Positions 35,318-44,404 of a stretch of DNA of 64,000 nt are shown here, one piece after another. The stretch covers positions 310,001 through 374,000 of the forward strand of contig CAWHFX010000005.1 of NCBI GenBank assembly GCA_963828715.1, in the 5' to 3' direction. The notes under the pieces are model-generated. The model did no database searches, had not been told where the DNA came from, and saw only the letters and a list, made by a program, of their open reading frames with translations. Source of the DNA: JAQGMV01 sp963828715. GTDB taxonomy: Bacteria > Pseudomonadota > Gammaproteobacteria > Burkholderiales > SG8-41. Position 1 is the first letter of the stretch, and the number at the start of each line of letters is the position of its first letter. The translations under genes were made by a program, and so were the position numbers.

Positions 35318-36571
35318 GTGCCGCTCTTCTTTCAAAGCGCCTTTGGGCTCGTCATGCTGCTGCTGCTCGCATGGCTGCTGAGCGAGAACCGGCGCATGGT
35401 CCCGTGGCGGATCGTGCTCGCCGGCCTGGCTCTGCAGATGGTGCTCGCGGCGCTGCTGCTCAAGGCCCCGCCACTTCAACGCATGTTTCTCGCGTTGAAC
35501 GACGCACTGCTCGCACTCGAACGTGCAACGCAGGCCGGCACGAGCTTCGTATTCGGCTATCTGGGCGGTGCGCCGGTCCCGTTTGCCACGTCCGGGGCGG
35601 GGTCGACGTTCATCCTCGCCTTCAAGGCGCTGCCCATCATGCTCGTGGTGAGCGCGCTTTCCTCGCTGCTCTTCTACTGGCGTATTCTGCCGCTCATCGT
35701 CCGCGGCATGTCGGCGCTGCTGGAACGCACGATGGGCATCGGTGGCGCGGTGGGTCTTTCTACGGCCGCGAACGTCTTCGTCGGTATGGTGGAGGCGCCG
35801 CTCGTCATTCGACCGTATCTCTCCATACTTGGGCGCGGCGAGCTTTTCATCGTCATGACTTGCGGGATGGCTGGCGTCGCGGGAACCGTGATGGTGTTGT
35901 ACGCGACGATCCTGGGGCCCGTCGTTCCGTCGGCCATGGGGCACATCCTCGCGGCATCGCTCATCAGCGCGCCTGCAGCGATCGTGATCTCGGCGCTCAT
36001 GATTCCGCCCGAAGGCCCACCGGCCGCGGGTTTGCTTTCCGTCGAATCGGCGGGAAACAGCGCGATGGATGCGATCGTGCGCGGCACGGCGGACGGATTG
36101 TCACTGCTGCTCAACATCGTCGCGCTGCTGATCGTTCTGGTCTCACTGGTCACGCTCGTGAACCTCGCACTCGCAGTGCTGCCCGCTATCGGCGGGGCCC
36201 CGGTCACGCTGCAACGCGCACTCGGTTATGTGATGGCGCCGCTCGTATGGCTGGCCGGCGTTCCATGGTCGGAGTCCGTCGCGGCGGGCGCGCTGATGGG
36301 AACCAAGACGGTGCTGAACGAGTTCATCGCGTATGTCGACATGGCAGGGCTGCCTTCCGACGCGCTCAGCGAGCGCAGCCGGATCATCATGACGTATGCA
36401 CTCTGTGGGTTTGCCAATTTCGGAAGCCTCGGCATTCTCGTCGGCGGCATTGCAGCGATGGTTCCCGCACGGCGCGAAGAAGTGCTCGCCCTCGGGCTGC
36501 GTTCGCTCGTCTCCGGCACGCTCGCTACGCTCCTCACCGCCTCCAGTGTCGGAATGCTGCTCGGCGCCTGA
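35318..36571 (+). CDS. Concentrative nucleoside transporter (NupC/CNT family)
   Basis: Polytopic inner-membrane cation/nucleoside symporter, 417 residues from GTG 35318. The first part has three hydrophobic segments. The conserved CNT core follows: LSTAANVFVGMVEAPLVIRP (the Glu of the nucleoside site) and, in the second half, GTKTVLNEFIAYVDM with FANFGSLGILVGGIA. Length and motif order are typical of bacterial CNTs. It stands alone between repeat B1 and corA, so no pathway context helps choose between purine and pyrimidine nucleosides. Confidence 0.92.
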   Translation: MPLFFQSAFGLVMLLLLAWLLSENRRMVPWRIVLAGLALQMVLAALLLKAPPLQRMFLALNDALLALERATQAGTSFVFGYLGGAPVPFATSGAGSTFILAFKALPIMLVVSALSSLLFYWRILPLIVRGMSALLERTMGIGGAVGLSTAANVFVGMVEAPLVIRPYLSILGRGELFIVMTCGMAGVAGTVMVLYATILGPVVPSAMGHILAASLISAPAAIVISALMIPPEGPPAAGLLSVESAGNSAMDAIVRGTADGLSLLLNIVALLIVLVSLVTLVNLALAVLPAIGGAPVTLQRALGYVMAPLVWLAGVPWSESVAAGALMGTKTVLNEFIAYVDMAGLPSDALSERSRIIMTYALCGFANFGSLGILVGGIAAMVPARREEVLALGLRSLVSGTLATLLTASSVGMLLGA

Positions 36572-36639
36572 GCCATGCGCTGCCCGAGGCAGGTCGGGGC
36601 TGCGTCCAGCCGCTGTTATGATGCGTCGCTGGAGGAAGC

Positions 36640-37611
36640 ATGCTGGTCAACTGCGCCGTCTACGAAAATGGGAAGAAGCTCGGCGACATTCCGAAAGAGG
36701 AGATCCACCTCAATCTCGGGAAACCGGACCGTTTCGTGTGGGTCGCGCTGCGTGACCCGGCCGACAGCGAGCTCCAAGAAATGCAGCGCGAGTTCGGTCT
36801 GCACGAGCTCGCCGTGGAAGACGCGCTGCACGGTCATCAGCGGCCGAAGGTTGACGAGTACGGCGACTGCCTGTTAGCCGTCATGCACACGCTCGAGCTC
36901 ACGGAAGGCAACAGCGAGCTTTTCGACGGCGAAGTCAATGTCTTCGTCGGCCGCGACTATCTGCTCTCCGTGCGCAAGCGAACGCGCGTGGGATTCTCGA
37001 CCGTCCGGCAGCGGGCCGAAAGGGAGCCTCACCTGCTCAAGGAGGGCCCGGGATACGTTCTCTATCTGCTGCTCGATGCGGTTGTCGACAGCTATTTCCT
37101 CGTGATCGACGCGCTCGAAAACGAGCTGGAGCGCATCGAGTCGCGTATCTTCGAAGGTGAGCCGACGCGCGGAAACATCGAAGCGTTGTATGACCTCAAG
37201 CGCAAGATCATGATGGTGCGCCATGCTTCGCTCCCGCTGCAGGAGGCCGCCGGCAAGCTCCACGGCGGGCGGGTTCCGGCGGTCGTCACCGGCGTGCAGG
37301 AATATCTGAGGGACGTCTACGACCACCTCACACGCATCAATCAGTCGATAGACAGCCTGCGCGACATGCTGACGACGGCGATCACGGTAAACCTGTCGCT
37401 GGTGACGGTACATGAGAACGACACGATGAAGAAGCTCGCGGCGTGCGCGGCGCTGGTAGCGGTGCCGACGCTGATCGCAGGCATCTACGGCATGAACTTC
37501 GATGTAATGCCCGAGCTGCGATGGCAGTATGGCTATCCGGCGACGCTCGGCGTGATGGCTGCGGTGGACCTTTACGTTTTCTATCGGTTCAGAAGGGCGG
37601 GATGGTTGTAG
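36640..37611 (+). CDS. corA: CorA-type magnesium/cobalt channel
   Basis: 323-residue pentameric Mg2+ channel subunit. It has a long cytoplasmic N-terminal alpha/beta and helical funnel (to about 255) and two C-terminal transmembrane helices linked by the selectivity loop with YGMNF (signature GMN). The C-terminus is short and basic (YRFRRAGWL). ATG 36640 follows a GGAGG-like ribosome binding site. Flanked on the 3' side by repeat B2. Confidence 0.95.
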   Translation: MLVNCAVYENGKKLGDIPKEEIHLNLGKPDRFVWVALRDPADSELQEMQREFGLHELAVEDALHGHQRPKVDEYGDCLLAVMHTLELTEGNSELFDGEVNVFVGRDYLLSVRKRTRVGFSTVRQRAEREPHLLKEGPGYVLYLLLDAVVDSYFLVIDALENELERIESRIFEGEPTRGNIEALYDLKRKIMMVRHASLPLQEAAGKLHGGRVPAVVTGVQEYLRDVYDHLTRINQSIDSLRDMLTTAITVNLSLVTVHENDTMKKLAACAALVAVPTLIAGIYGMNFDVMPELRWQYGYPATLGVMAAVDLYVFYRFRRAGWL

Positions 37612-37636
37612 AAGGTCTGGTAAGCCGATCACCACT

Positions 37637-37721
37637 GGTGAGCGGGGGCTGTGTAACAGCGGGGCCCCGCGAACGACCCCTTCCGACGTTCAATAGAACT
37701 CAGTGCGATCGTGCGAGGCTC
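37637..37721 (+). repeat. Structured repeat family B, locus 2
   Basis: 85 bases homologous to 35126–35212. Outer stem GCGGGG/CCCCGC (37642–37647 with 37665–37670) is identical. Inner stem is GCTGT/ACAGC around GTA (37648–37660): the C-G pair of locus 1 has become T-A, keeping the hairpin. GCGAACGA, TAGAACTC and CGATCGTGCGAGGCTC are shared. Confidence 0.8.
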
Positions 37722-37797
37722 GAGGAGATGGGGTCGCGACCAGCAGATTCGCGCGATTGTGCGAGGCTCGAGGAGACGGGGTTTCCACCAACAGACC
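37705..37797 (+). repeat. Two 45-bp direct repeats with 48-bp period
   Basis: The 3' end of repeat B2 is itself duplicated: copies begin GCGATCGTGCGAGGCTCGAG (37705) and GCGATTGTGCGAGGCTCGAG (37753), both continuing GAGAYGGGG and ending near CAGCAGAT/CAACAGAC. The second copy ends eight bases before the next gene's stop codon. Confidence 0.75.
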
Positions 37798-37805
37798 TCC
37801 CGTTT

Positions 37806-38732
37806 TCACGGCACAGTTTGAGGCCGCTTCGCCGCCTCTAAACCATCCCAAAACGCCGCGACGCCGTCGAGCATCTCATTACCGTAACGAATGAAGGCGT
37901 CCTCGTCGAGCGGCGTCTGGAAGTAGTCCTCCTCGAGCTCCTCCTGCGTGTGTCGGGCATGTTGCGCCTCGAGCCGGTCGTGCCACACGAAGAAGCCGAT
38001 CGGAATGCGTTCATTGTGTCTAGCGTTGTAAGCCTTGAAGCCGTCGCTCAGCTCCTTCCAGAAGCCGGCTGCGGCCCAGTTCTCGACTGCAAAGCTCGCT
38101 GCCTGTGAGATCTCGTAATTCTCACCGCCGTAGAGCCGCATCAGCTCATCGCAGAAATAAAGCGTCGACGGCGTGCCGTGGCGGCGATGGCCGACCTGGT
38201 CGAAGCGCAGGCCGAAGTGCTTCGCGATGCTCCAGAGCCATTCGAAATGGCCCGCTTCGAAGTGAAAGACACCACCCTGCACGCTACCCTCGATTTCGAC
38301 ATGATCGGGATGGAGTTCCGCCGGGCGAGGTGTCGGACTGGCACGGTTCTGCGGGATTTTGTTGAACGTGACGCCGAGCTCGTTCGCGAGGATCTCCTTC
38401 GACGCGCGCATCCCCTCGAGCGTATCGGCATTGACCATCTTGTTGAGCTGTGCGAGCAGGAACTGATTGGAGAACACCGAAAACTGCACGACGAACGCCC
38501 TGAGCTGCGCCTCCGTCTGCTCGCCCTTGCTGAACCATGCCGTATATCGGTTGTCGGTGATGACCCTGTGATTCAGCAGCTCGGCGTCGATGAGCGATCG
38601 GAAGCGAAGAAAATGGGCGCCGCGCTCGCGCGTGTATCCCGGCTTCGCCGCCGCAATCGCTGCAATGCTTGCCGGCGTCAGACCATCGAGGCCGGCGTCT
38701 TCTACGCCTGGCAGTCGTTCGGCAATGTCCAT
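37806..38732 (-). CDS. Putative heme-oxygenase-like-fold metalloenzyme (TENA/HDO type) beside hmgA
   Basis: 308 residues from ATG 38732, 22 bases after hmgA. No family is certain. The mostly helical sequence, with ASKEILANELG then ELHPDHVEIEG, a middle helix ASFAVENWAAAGFW and H251-x3-E255-x2-H258 (VWHDRLEAQHARH), resembles the ligand pattern of heme-oxygenase-like diiron oxidases (Glu…His, Glu, then His-x3-Asp/Glu-x2-His), with E118, H141, E218 and the last motif as candidate ligands. Iron-containing redox enzymes of this fold act on small carboxylates or amines. Its place in a tyrosine/homogentisate operon suggests, but does not show, a role in aromatic catabolism. Confidence 0.6.
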   Translation of the reverse strand: MDIAERLPGVEDAGLDGLTPASIAAIAAAKPGYTRERGAHFLRFRSLIDAELLNHRVITDNRYTAWFSKGEQTEAQLRAFVVQFSVFSNQFLLAQLNKMVNADTLEGMRASKEILANELGVTFNKIPQNRASPTPRPAELHPDHVEIEGSVQGGVFHFEAGHFEWLWSIAKHFGLRFDQVGHRRHGTPSTLYFCDELMRLYGGENYEISQAASFAVENWAAAGFWKELSDGFKAYNARHNERIPIGFFVWHDRLEAQHARHTQEELEEDYFQTPLDEDAFIRYGNEMLDGVAAFWDGLEAAKRPQTVP

Positions 38733-38754
38733 ACGCTCGCTCCGATGGCGTGCA

Positions 38755-39876
38755 TCATGTTTTCCACGAATCGACGTAGCCCGTCCACTCGATCCCGTCG
38801 GGCAGCGTGGCGACATCCAGCGCATCACGCGCATCGACCATCACGGCCACCTCGTTCGTCTCCGCGCGTGCGCCGTGCGTTCCCGCGGCCAGCGCCTTCG
38901 GGTGCGGCCCATGTGTGAAGCCGCTGGGATGCAGCGTGATCATGCCGGGATGGATGTTGTCGCGAGAAAAGAATTCGCCGGCGTGATAGAAGATCACTTC
39001 GTCGTAATCGTCGTTGCTGTGGAAGAACGGGACCTTCAATGCGCCGGGATCCGATTCCAGCGGACGCGGGCAGAACGTGCACACGACGAAGCGCGACGCC
39101 GCGAAGGTAGTGTGTGCCGACGGGGGAAGATGCGCCCGGTGACTCATGACCGGCCGTATGTCGCGCCAGTTGAGCTTCACGGGCATAAGCGTGCCGTGCC
39201 AGCCGACCGCGTCCAGCGGATTGAAGCCGAACGTCTGCACGCTCAACACACCGCGCCGCTTGATGGCGATGCGCCACTCGTCGTCGGTCTGCTGGGCGCG
39301 AAATGCGGCGTCGAGCTGTGGCACCTCGAGCACGGCTGCGTCGAAGACGGCGTGGTGGCCGACGATGCCTTTCTCCGGCAGGCCATAGCCGTCGTTGGTT
39401 GCCTCGAGGAGCAGCGCAGAGAGCGGCGCCCGCGCATCGATGCGCCACATGGTTCCGCGCGGCAGGACGACGTAATCGCCTTCCCGGATAGTCATGTGCC
39501 CGTAATCGCAGTACAGGTCGCCACTGCCTGCGTGCACGAACATGAGCTCGTCCCCGTCGCTGTTGCGCACGAGATGGTCCATGGGCTGCGTCATGCGCCA
39601 GAACCGAAGCTGCAGCGACGCATTGCTTAGTAATGCAGTTGCATCCCAGGGCGAGCGCATCGTCGTCTCGATACGTGTCGTGTCGAACGCCCGCGGCCGC
39701 AGCGGCCCCGAGAAGGTCTTCCACGCCGTCGGCGGATGCCGGTGATACATCTGCGTGGACGGGCCGTAGAAACCTTCCTTGCCGAGCTCGCGCTCGTAAG
39801 TGCCTGCCGGCAGGTCCGCATGAGCCTGGCGCGAAGCGACCCCTTCGACCCGCGGCAATGAAATCCAGCGCCGCAT
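38755..39876 (-). CDS. hmgA: Homogentisate 1,2-dioxygenase
   Basis: Non-heme iron ring-cleaving dioxygenase converting homogentisate to maleylacetoacetate, 373 residues (the shorter bacterial form). The cupin core holds LPRGTMWRID and the iron-site region FHSNDDYDEVIFYHAGEF followed by LHPSGFTHGPHPKAL. Its ATG overlaps the last base of the hpd stop, so the two steps of tyrosine degradation are coupled. The next enzymes (maleylacetoacetate isomerase, fumarylacetoacetase) are not in this window. Confidence 0.93.
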   Translation of the reverse strand: MRRWISLPRVEGVASRQAHADLPAGTYERELGKEGFYGPSTQMYHRHPPTAWKTFSGPLRPRAFDTTRIETTMRSPWDATALLSNASLQLRFWRMTQPMDHLVRNSDGDELMFVHAGSGDLYCDYGHMTIREGDYVVLPRGTMWRIDARAPLSALLLEATNDGYGLPEKGIVGHHAVFDAAVLEVPQLDAAFRAQQTDDEWRIAIKRRGVLSVQTFGFNPLDAVGWHGTLMPVKLNWRDIRPVMSHRAHLPPSAHTTFAASRFVVCTFCPRPLESDPGALKVPFFHSNDDYDEVIFYHAGEFFSRDNIHPGMITLHPSGFTHGPHPKALAAGTHGARAETNEVAVMVDARDALDVATLPDGIEWTGYVDSWKT

Positions 39877-40988
39877 CAGATGACGCCTCGTTCCATCTGC
39901 TCGCGCTCGATCGCGTCGAACAGCGCCTGAAAGTTGCCGTCGCCGAAGCCGTCGTTACCTTTGCGCTGGATGATCTCGAAGAAGATCGGACCGATCACGG
40001 TTTTCGTGAAGATCTGCAGCAGCAGATTGTCCGGCGCGCCGTCGATGAGAATGCGGTCTCGCCTCAGACGTTCGAGGTCTTCGCCGTGGCCCTGTATGCG
40101 CCGGTCGGTCATGGGGTAGTACGTGTCGGGGGTTTCCATGAATTGCACGCCGCGCGCACGCAGGCTTTCGACCGCTCGATAGATGTCGCTCGCGGCGAGC
40201 GCGATGTGCTGTATGCCTTCCCCGCGATACGCATCGAGGTATTCCTCGATCTGCGACTTGGGATCGGTGGGCTCGTTGATCGGTATGCGGATCTTGCCGC
40301 AGGGGCTGATGAGCGCGCGCGAGCGCAGTCCGGTTTTCTCGCCGTGGATATCGAAGTACCTGAGCTCCCGAAAACCGAACAGCCGCTCGTAGAACCGCGC
40401 CCAGTGGTCCATGCGGCCGGCATGCACGTTATGCGTGATGTGATCGACGCGTAACAGGCCCGCGCCCTGGGGGCCGGGTGAGCCGGCGGCCGCCTGCGCT
40501 CGCACTGCATCGCGCGTATCGACCGCTGCTCCTGCGCCGGGCGGCGTGATCGGCTCGGAGACGAAGTCGGTGTCGTAAATAGTGGGGCCGGGCCCGTAGC
40601 GATCGACGAGGTAAATCAGACTCCCGCCGATCCCCCGGATCGCGGGGATCTCGAGTTCCATCGGGCCGATTTCACCAAAGTGTGGCTTCGCACCGAGCTT
40701 CAGCGCGCGATCGAACGCATATTCGGCATTCTGCACTCGAATCGCGAATGCGCAAACGGAAGGCCCGTGCACGCGTGCGAATGCCTGCGCGAAGCTGTGC
40801 GGCTCGTGATTGACGACGAAATTGATGTCGCCCTGACGATAGAGGGTGACGTCTTTGGACCGGTGTCTCGCGACTTTCGCGAAACCCATGCTTTCGAACA
40901 GCGCGGCAAGAGCGCGGCTGTCGGGGGCCGTGTATTCGATGAACTCGAACCCATCGGTGCCCATCGGATTGTGCACCGCTGCATCCAT
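39876..40988 (-). CDS. hpd: 4-hydroxyphenylpyruvate dioxygenase
   Basis: Fe(II) enzyme of the vicinal-oxygen-chelate fold turning 4-hydroxyphenylpyruvate into homogentisate. 370 residues with two VOC domains; the C-terminal one carries the iron ligands in VDHITHNV (His, about 185), GIQHIALA (His, about 265) and IFFEIIQRKG (Glu, about 345), with GFGDGNFQALF at the end as in true HPPDs. First gene of the hpd–hmgA–HDO-like run, 189 bases after dnaJ on the same strand; I see no terminator in that gap. Confidence 0.96.
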   Translation of the reverse strand: MDAAVHNPMGTDGFEFIEYTAPDSRALAALFESMGFAKVARHRSKDVTLYRQGDINFVVNHEPHSFAQAFARVHGPSVCAFAIRVQNAEYAFDRALKLGAKPHFGEIGPMELEIPAIRGIGGSLIYLVDRYGPGPTIYDTDFVSEPITPPGAGAAVDTRDAVRAQAAAGSPGPQGAGLLRVDHITHNVHAGRMDHWARFYERLFGFRELRYFDIHGEKTGLRSRALISPCGKIRIPINEPTDPKSQIEEYLDAYRGEGIQHIALAASDIYRAVESLRARGVQFMETPDTYYPMTDRRIQGHGEDLERLRRDRILIDGAPDNLLLQIFTKTVIGPIFFEIIQRKGNDGFGDGNFQALFDAIEREQMERGVI

Positions 40989-41177
40989 TCGTCCTCCGCC
41001 CGCAAGCGTTGACGCTCAGCGAAAACAACTCGCACCGCGAGACGCGCGGCATGATGCAAATTGCATGCGCGGCGATGTGCTCAGGCACGCGCAGCACCCG
41101 CAGTCTTTGACGCGCTGGCGGGCGGCCGAGTTCCGGCGGCGGTCAGCCTGCCGCCAGGCATCTATCCGGAAGGCGTC

Positions 41178-42290
41178 TTACGAGTCGAAGAACTCTTTGA
41201 CCTTATCCATCCAGGACTTCGCGCGCGGATTGTGACGCTCGCTGTCCTTGCCGCTGATCGCTTCGAATTCCTGCAGCAGCTCACGCTGCCGGGACGTGAG
41301 ATTCACCGGCGTCTCTACGACGACGTGACATAAGAGATCGCCGTGCGTATTCGAGCGCACGCCCTTGATGCCTTTGCCGCGAAGCCGGAACACTTTCCCG
41401 GTCTGCGTCTCGGTTGGAACCTTGATTTTTGCCGAACCGTCGAGCGTCGGAATCTCGATCTCTCCGCCGAGTGCAGCCGTAGTGATGCTGATCGGCATCT
41501 CGCAGTGCAGATCGTTGTGGTCGCGCGTGAAGACGGGATGCGGCTTGATGTGGATGACGACGTAGAGATCCCCTGGCGGCCCGCCATTCACGCCGGCTTC
41601 GCCCTCGCCCGACAAGCGGATGCGATCGCCTTCGTCTACTCCCGCCGGAATCTTCACCGACAGCGTCTTTTGCTTCTTTACGCGGCCACTGCCGCTGCAC
41701 GTCCCGCACGGATTGGGGATCATCTTCCCGCTCCCGTGACAGCGCGGGCACGTCTGCTGGATCGAGAAGAAACCCTGCTGCATGCGCACCTGCCCGTGAC
41801 CGCTGCACGTTGTGCATGTCACAGGCTGTGTACCGGGCTTCGCACCGCTGCCGTGGCACGTTTCGCATTCCTCCATTGCGGGAATGCGAATGCGGGTTTC
41901 GGTGCCGCGTGCCGCGTCTTCCAGAGCGATTTCGAGGTTGTACCGAAGATCCGCACCCCGGTAGACGGTCGACCGCGAGCGGCCTCCGCCGAAGATGTCG
42001 CTGAAGATGTCGCCGAACGCGTCGGAGAATCCGCCGAATCCGCCCGCCCCCGCAGCTGCGCTTGGGTCCACGCCGGCATGACCGTACTGGTCGTACGCCG
42101 CGCGCTTGTTGCCATCCGTCAGGATCTCGTAGGCTTCTTTGGCTTCCTTGAAGTGTTCTTCGGCACGCGGATTGTCCGGATTGCGGTCCGGGTGGTGCTT
42201 CATCGCGAGCTTGCGATAAGCCTTCTTGATGTCTTCTTCCGAGGCGTCCTTGTTGACTCCGAGCACCTCGTAGTAATCCCGTTTTGCCAT
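41178..42290 (-). CDS. dnaJ: Chaperone DnaJ
   Basis: Hsp40 co-chaperone that loads substrates on DnaK and stimulates its ATPase. 370 residues: J-domain (1–70) with HHPDR (HPD motif), Gly/Phe-rich segment (GAGGFGGFSDAFGD), four C-x2-C-x-G-x-G zinc motifs (CETCHGSG, CTTCSGHG, CPRCHGSG, CGTCSGSG) and the C-terminal substrate domains. Last gene of the grpE–dnaK–dnaJ cluster; a strong hairpin sits in the dnaK–dnaJ gap. Confidence 0.99.
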   Translation of the reverse strand: MAKRDYYEVLGVNKDASEEDIKKAYRKLAMKHHPDRNPDNPRAEEHFKEAKEAYEILTDGNKRAAYDQYGHAGVDPSAAAGAGGFGGFSDAFGDIFSDIFGGGRSRSTVYRGADLRYNLEIALEDAARGTETRIRIPAMEECETCHGSGAKPGTQPVTCTTCSGHGQVRMQQGFFSIQQTCPRCHGSGKMIPNPCGTCSGSGRVKKQKTLSVKIPAGVDEGDRIRLSGEGEAGVNGGPPGDLYVVIHIKPHPVFTRDHNDLHCEMPISITTAALGGEIEIPTLDGSAKIKVPTETQTGKVFRLRGKGIKGVRSNTHGDLLCHVVVETPVNLTSRQRELLQEFEAISGKDSERHNPRAKSWMDKVKEFFDS

Positions 42291-42337
42291 GGCTCCCTTC
42301 AGCTTCCGCTCATCGACCGAGCACTCCTAAACGCAGG

Positions 42338-42369
42338 ATGGGGGAGGCCCCCGATTGGGCCTCCCCCAT
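42338..42369 (-). promoter_or_regulatory. Perfect 13-bp hairpin between dnaK and dnaJ
   Basis: ATGGGGGAGGCCC and its exact reverse complement flank a six-base loop in the 108-base gap. On the coding strand no T-run follows, so it is not a standard terminator. It could act as a partial terminator, or as an mRNA end that protects dnaK message and lowers dnaJ relative to dnaK. Function is inference; the structure is seen. Confidence 0.65.
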
Positions 42370-42398
42370 TTGCACATCAACCACGTCCCGTGCCGAGA

Positions 42399-44343
42399 CT
42401 ACTTTTTATCTTTGACTTCCTCGTACTCGGCGTCGACGACGTTTCCGTCATCCTGCTGTTTACCGCCAGGCTGGTTCGCGCCTGCCGACGATTGAGCTCC
42501 GGCGACCTTGCGGCTGCTTCGCCTGCTCCTGAGCATACATCTGCTCGGCAAGCTTGTGCGCTGACTGCGCCAGAGCCTGCGTCGCCGCTTCGATCTTCGC
42601 CTTGTCGTCCGACTTCATCGCATCTTCCGCGTCCTTCAACGCGGCCTCGATCTTCGACTTGTCGTCCGCGCCGACCTTGTCACCCTGCTCTTTGAGCGAC
42701 TTCCGGACCGAATGCACCATGTGATCGCACTGGTTGCGGGCGTCCACGAGTTCGCGTGCCTTCTTGTCTTCCTCGGCGTGCGCCTCGGCGTCCTTCACCA
42801 TGCGCTGGATCTCCTCCTCGTTCAGTCCGCTCGAGGCCTGGATCTTGATCTTGTTCTCCTTGCCCGTCGCCTTGTCCTTCGCCGAGACGTGGAGGATGCC
42901 GTTCGCGTCGATGTCGAACGTCACCTCGATCTGCGGCAGGCCGCGCGGTGACGCCGGAATATCCGTCAGGTTGAACTGGCCGAGCGACTTGTTCACGCGC
43001 GCCATCTCCCGCTCGCCCTGGAGCACGTGGATCGTGACCGCGGTCTGGTTGTCCTCCGCGGTGGAGAACACTTGCGTGGCCTTGGTCGGGATCGTCGTGT
43101 TCTTCTGGATGAGCTTGGTCATGACGCCACCCAGCGTTTCGATGCCGAGTGACAGCGGCGTCACGTCGAGCAGCAGCACGTCCTTCACTTCACCCTGCAG
43201 CACGCCACCCTGAATCGCCGCACCGACTGCGACCGCTTCGTCCGGGTTCACGTCCTTGCGCGGCTCCTTGCCGAAGAGCTCTTTCACCTTCTCCTGCACT
43301 TTCGGCATGCGCGTCTGCCCACCGACGAGAATCACGTCGTCGATGTCCGCGAGCTTCACGCCCGCATCCTTGATCGCGATGCGGCACGGCTCCATCGTGC
43401 GTTCGACCAGCTCGTCCACCAGCGATTCGAACTTCGCCCGTGTGATCTTGATCGCGAGATGCTTCGGACCCGACTGGTCGGCCGTGATGTACGGCAGGTT
43501 CACTTCGGTCTGCTGCGAGGACGAAAGCTCGATCTTGGCTTTCTCCGCGGCATCCTTCAGTCGCTGCAGCGCGAGCATGTCCTTGCGCAGATCGATGCCG
43601 GATTCCTTCTTGAACTCGTCGCACAGGTAGTCCATCAGGCGCTGGTCGAAGTCTTCACCGCCGAGGAACGTGTCGCCGTTCGTGGAGAGCACCTCGAACT
43701 GGTGTTCGCCTTCGACTTCCGCGATTTCGATGATGGAGATGTCGAACGTGCCGCCGCCGAGGTCGTAGACCGCGATCTTGCGGTCGCCTTTCTTCTTGTC
43801 GAGGCCGAACGCAAGCGCAGCCGCCGTCGGCTCGTTGATGATGCGCTTCACTTCCAGACCAGCGATGCGGCCGGCGTCTTTCGTCGCCTGGCGCTGCGAG
43901 TCGTTGAAGTAGGCCGGCACCGTGATCACCGCTTCGGTGACCGACTCGCCGAGGTAGTCCTCTGCCGTTTTCTTCATCTTGATGAGGACTTGCGCGGACA
44001 CTTCGGGTGGCGCGATGCTCTTGCCGCGCACTTCGACCCACGCGTCGCCGTTGTCGGCCTTGACGATCCTGTACGGCATCAGGTCGATGTCTTTCTGGAC
44101 CTCTTTTTCCTCGAACCGCCGGCCGATCAGACGCTTCACGGCATAGAGTGTGTTCTTGGGGTTGGTAACCGCCTGACGTTTGGCGGGCGCGCCAGTGAGG
44201 ATCTCGCCGTCGTCCATGTACGCGACGATCGAAGGCGTCGTGCGTGCGCCCTCGGAGTTTTCGATGACCTTGGGCGTGCCGTTTTCCATGACGGCCACGC
44301 ACGAGTTCGTCGTACCCAGGTCTATGCCAATGATTTTGCCCAT
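42399..44343 (-). CDS. dnaK: Chaperone DnaK (Hsp70), frameshift near the C-terminus
   Basis: ATP-dependent Hsp70. ATG 44343 gives the canonical MGKIIGIDLGTTNSCVAV. NBD motifs: VPAYFNDSQRQATKDAG, VYDLGGGTFDISI and VILVGGQTRMPKVQ; substrate domain DVTPLSLGIETLGGV. The open frame ends at 42460 with a nonsense tail, but dropping one base near 42508 restores AGAQSSAGANQPGGK, then the near-invariant EYEEVKDKK terminus at the stop 42399–42401. The corrected length is 647 residues. The EEVD-like tail and the 3n+1 span make an assembly insertion the likely cause. Confidence 0.98.
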
Positions 44344-44404
44344 GTGTTCCTCGCTGGAATCTGCAGAAAAATTCGTTACTGTTCCGAATATTGGGTTAAA
44401 GCCC

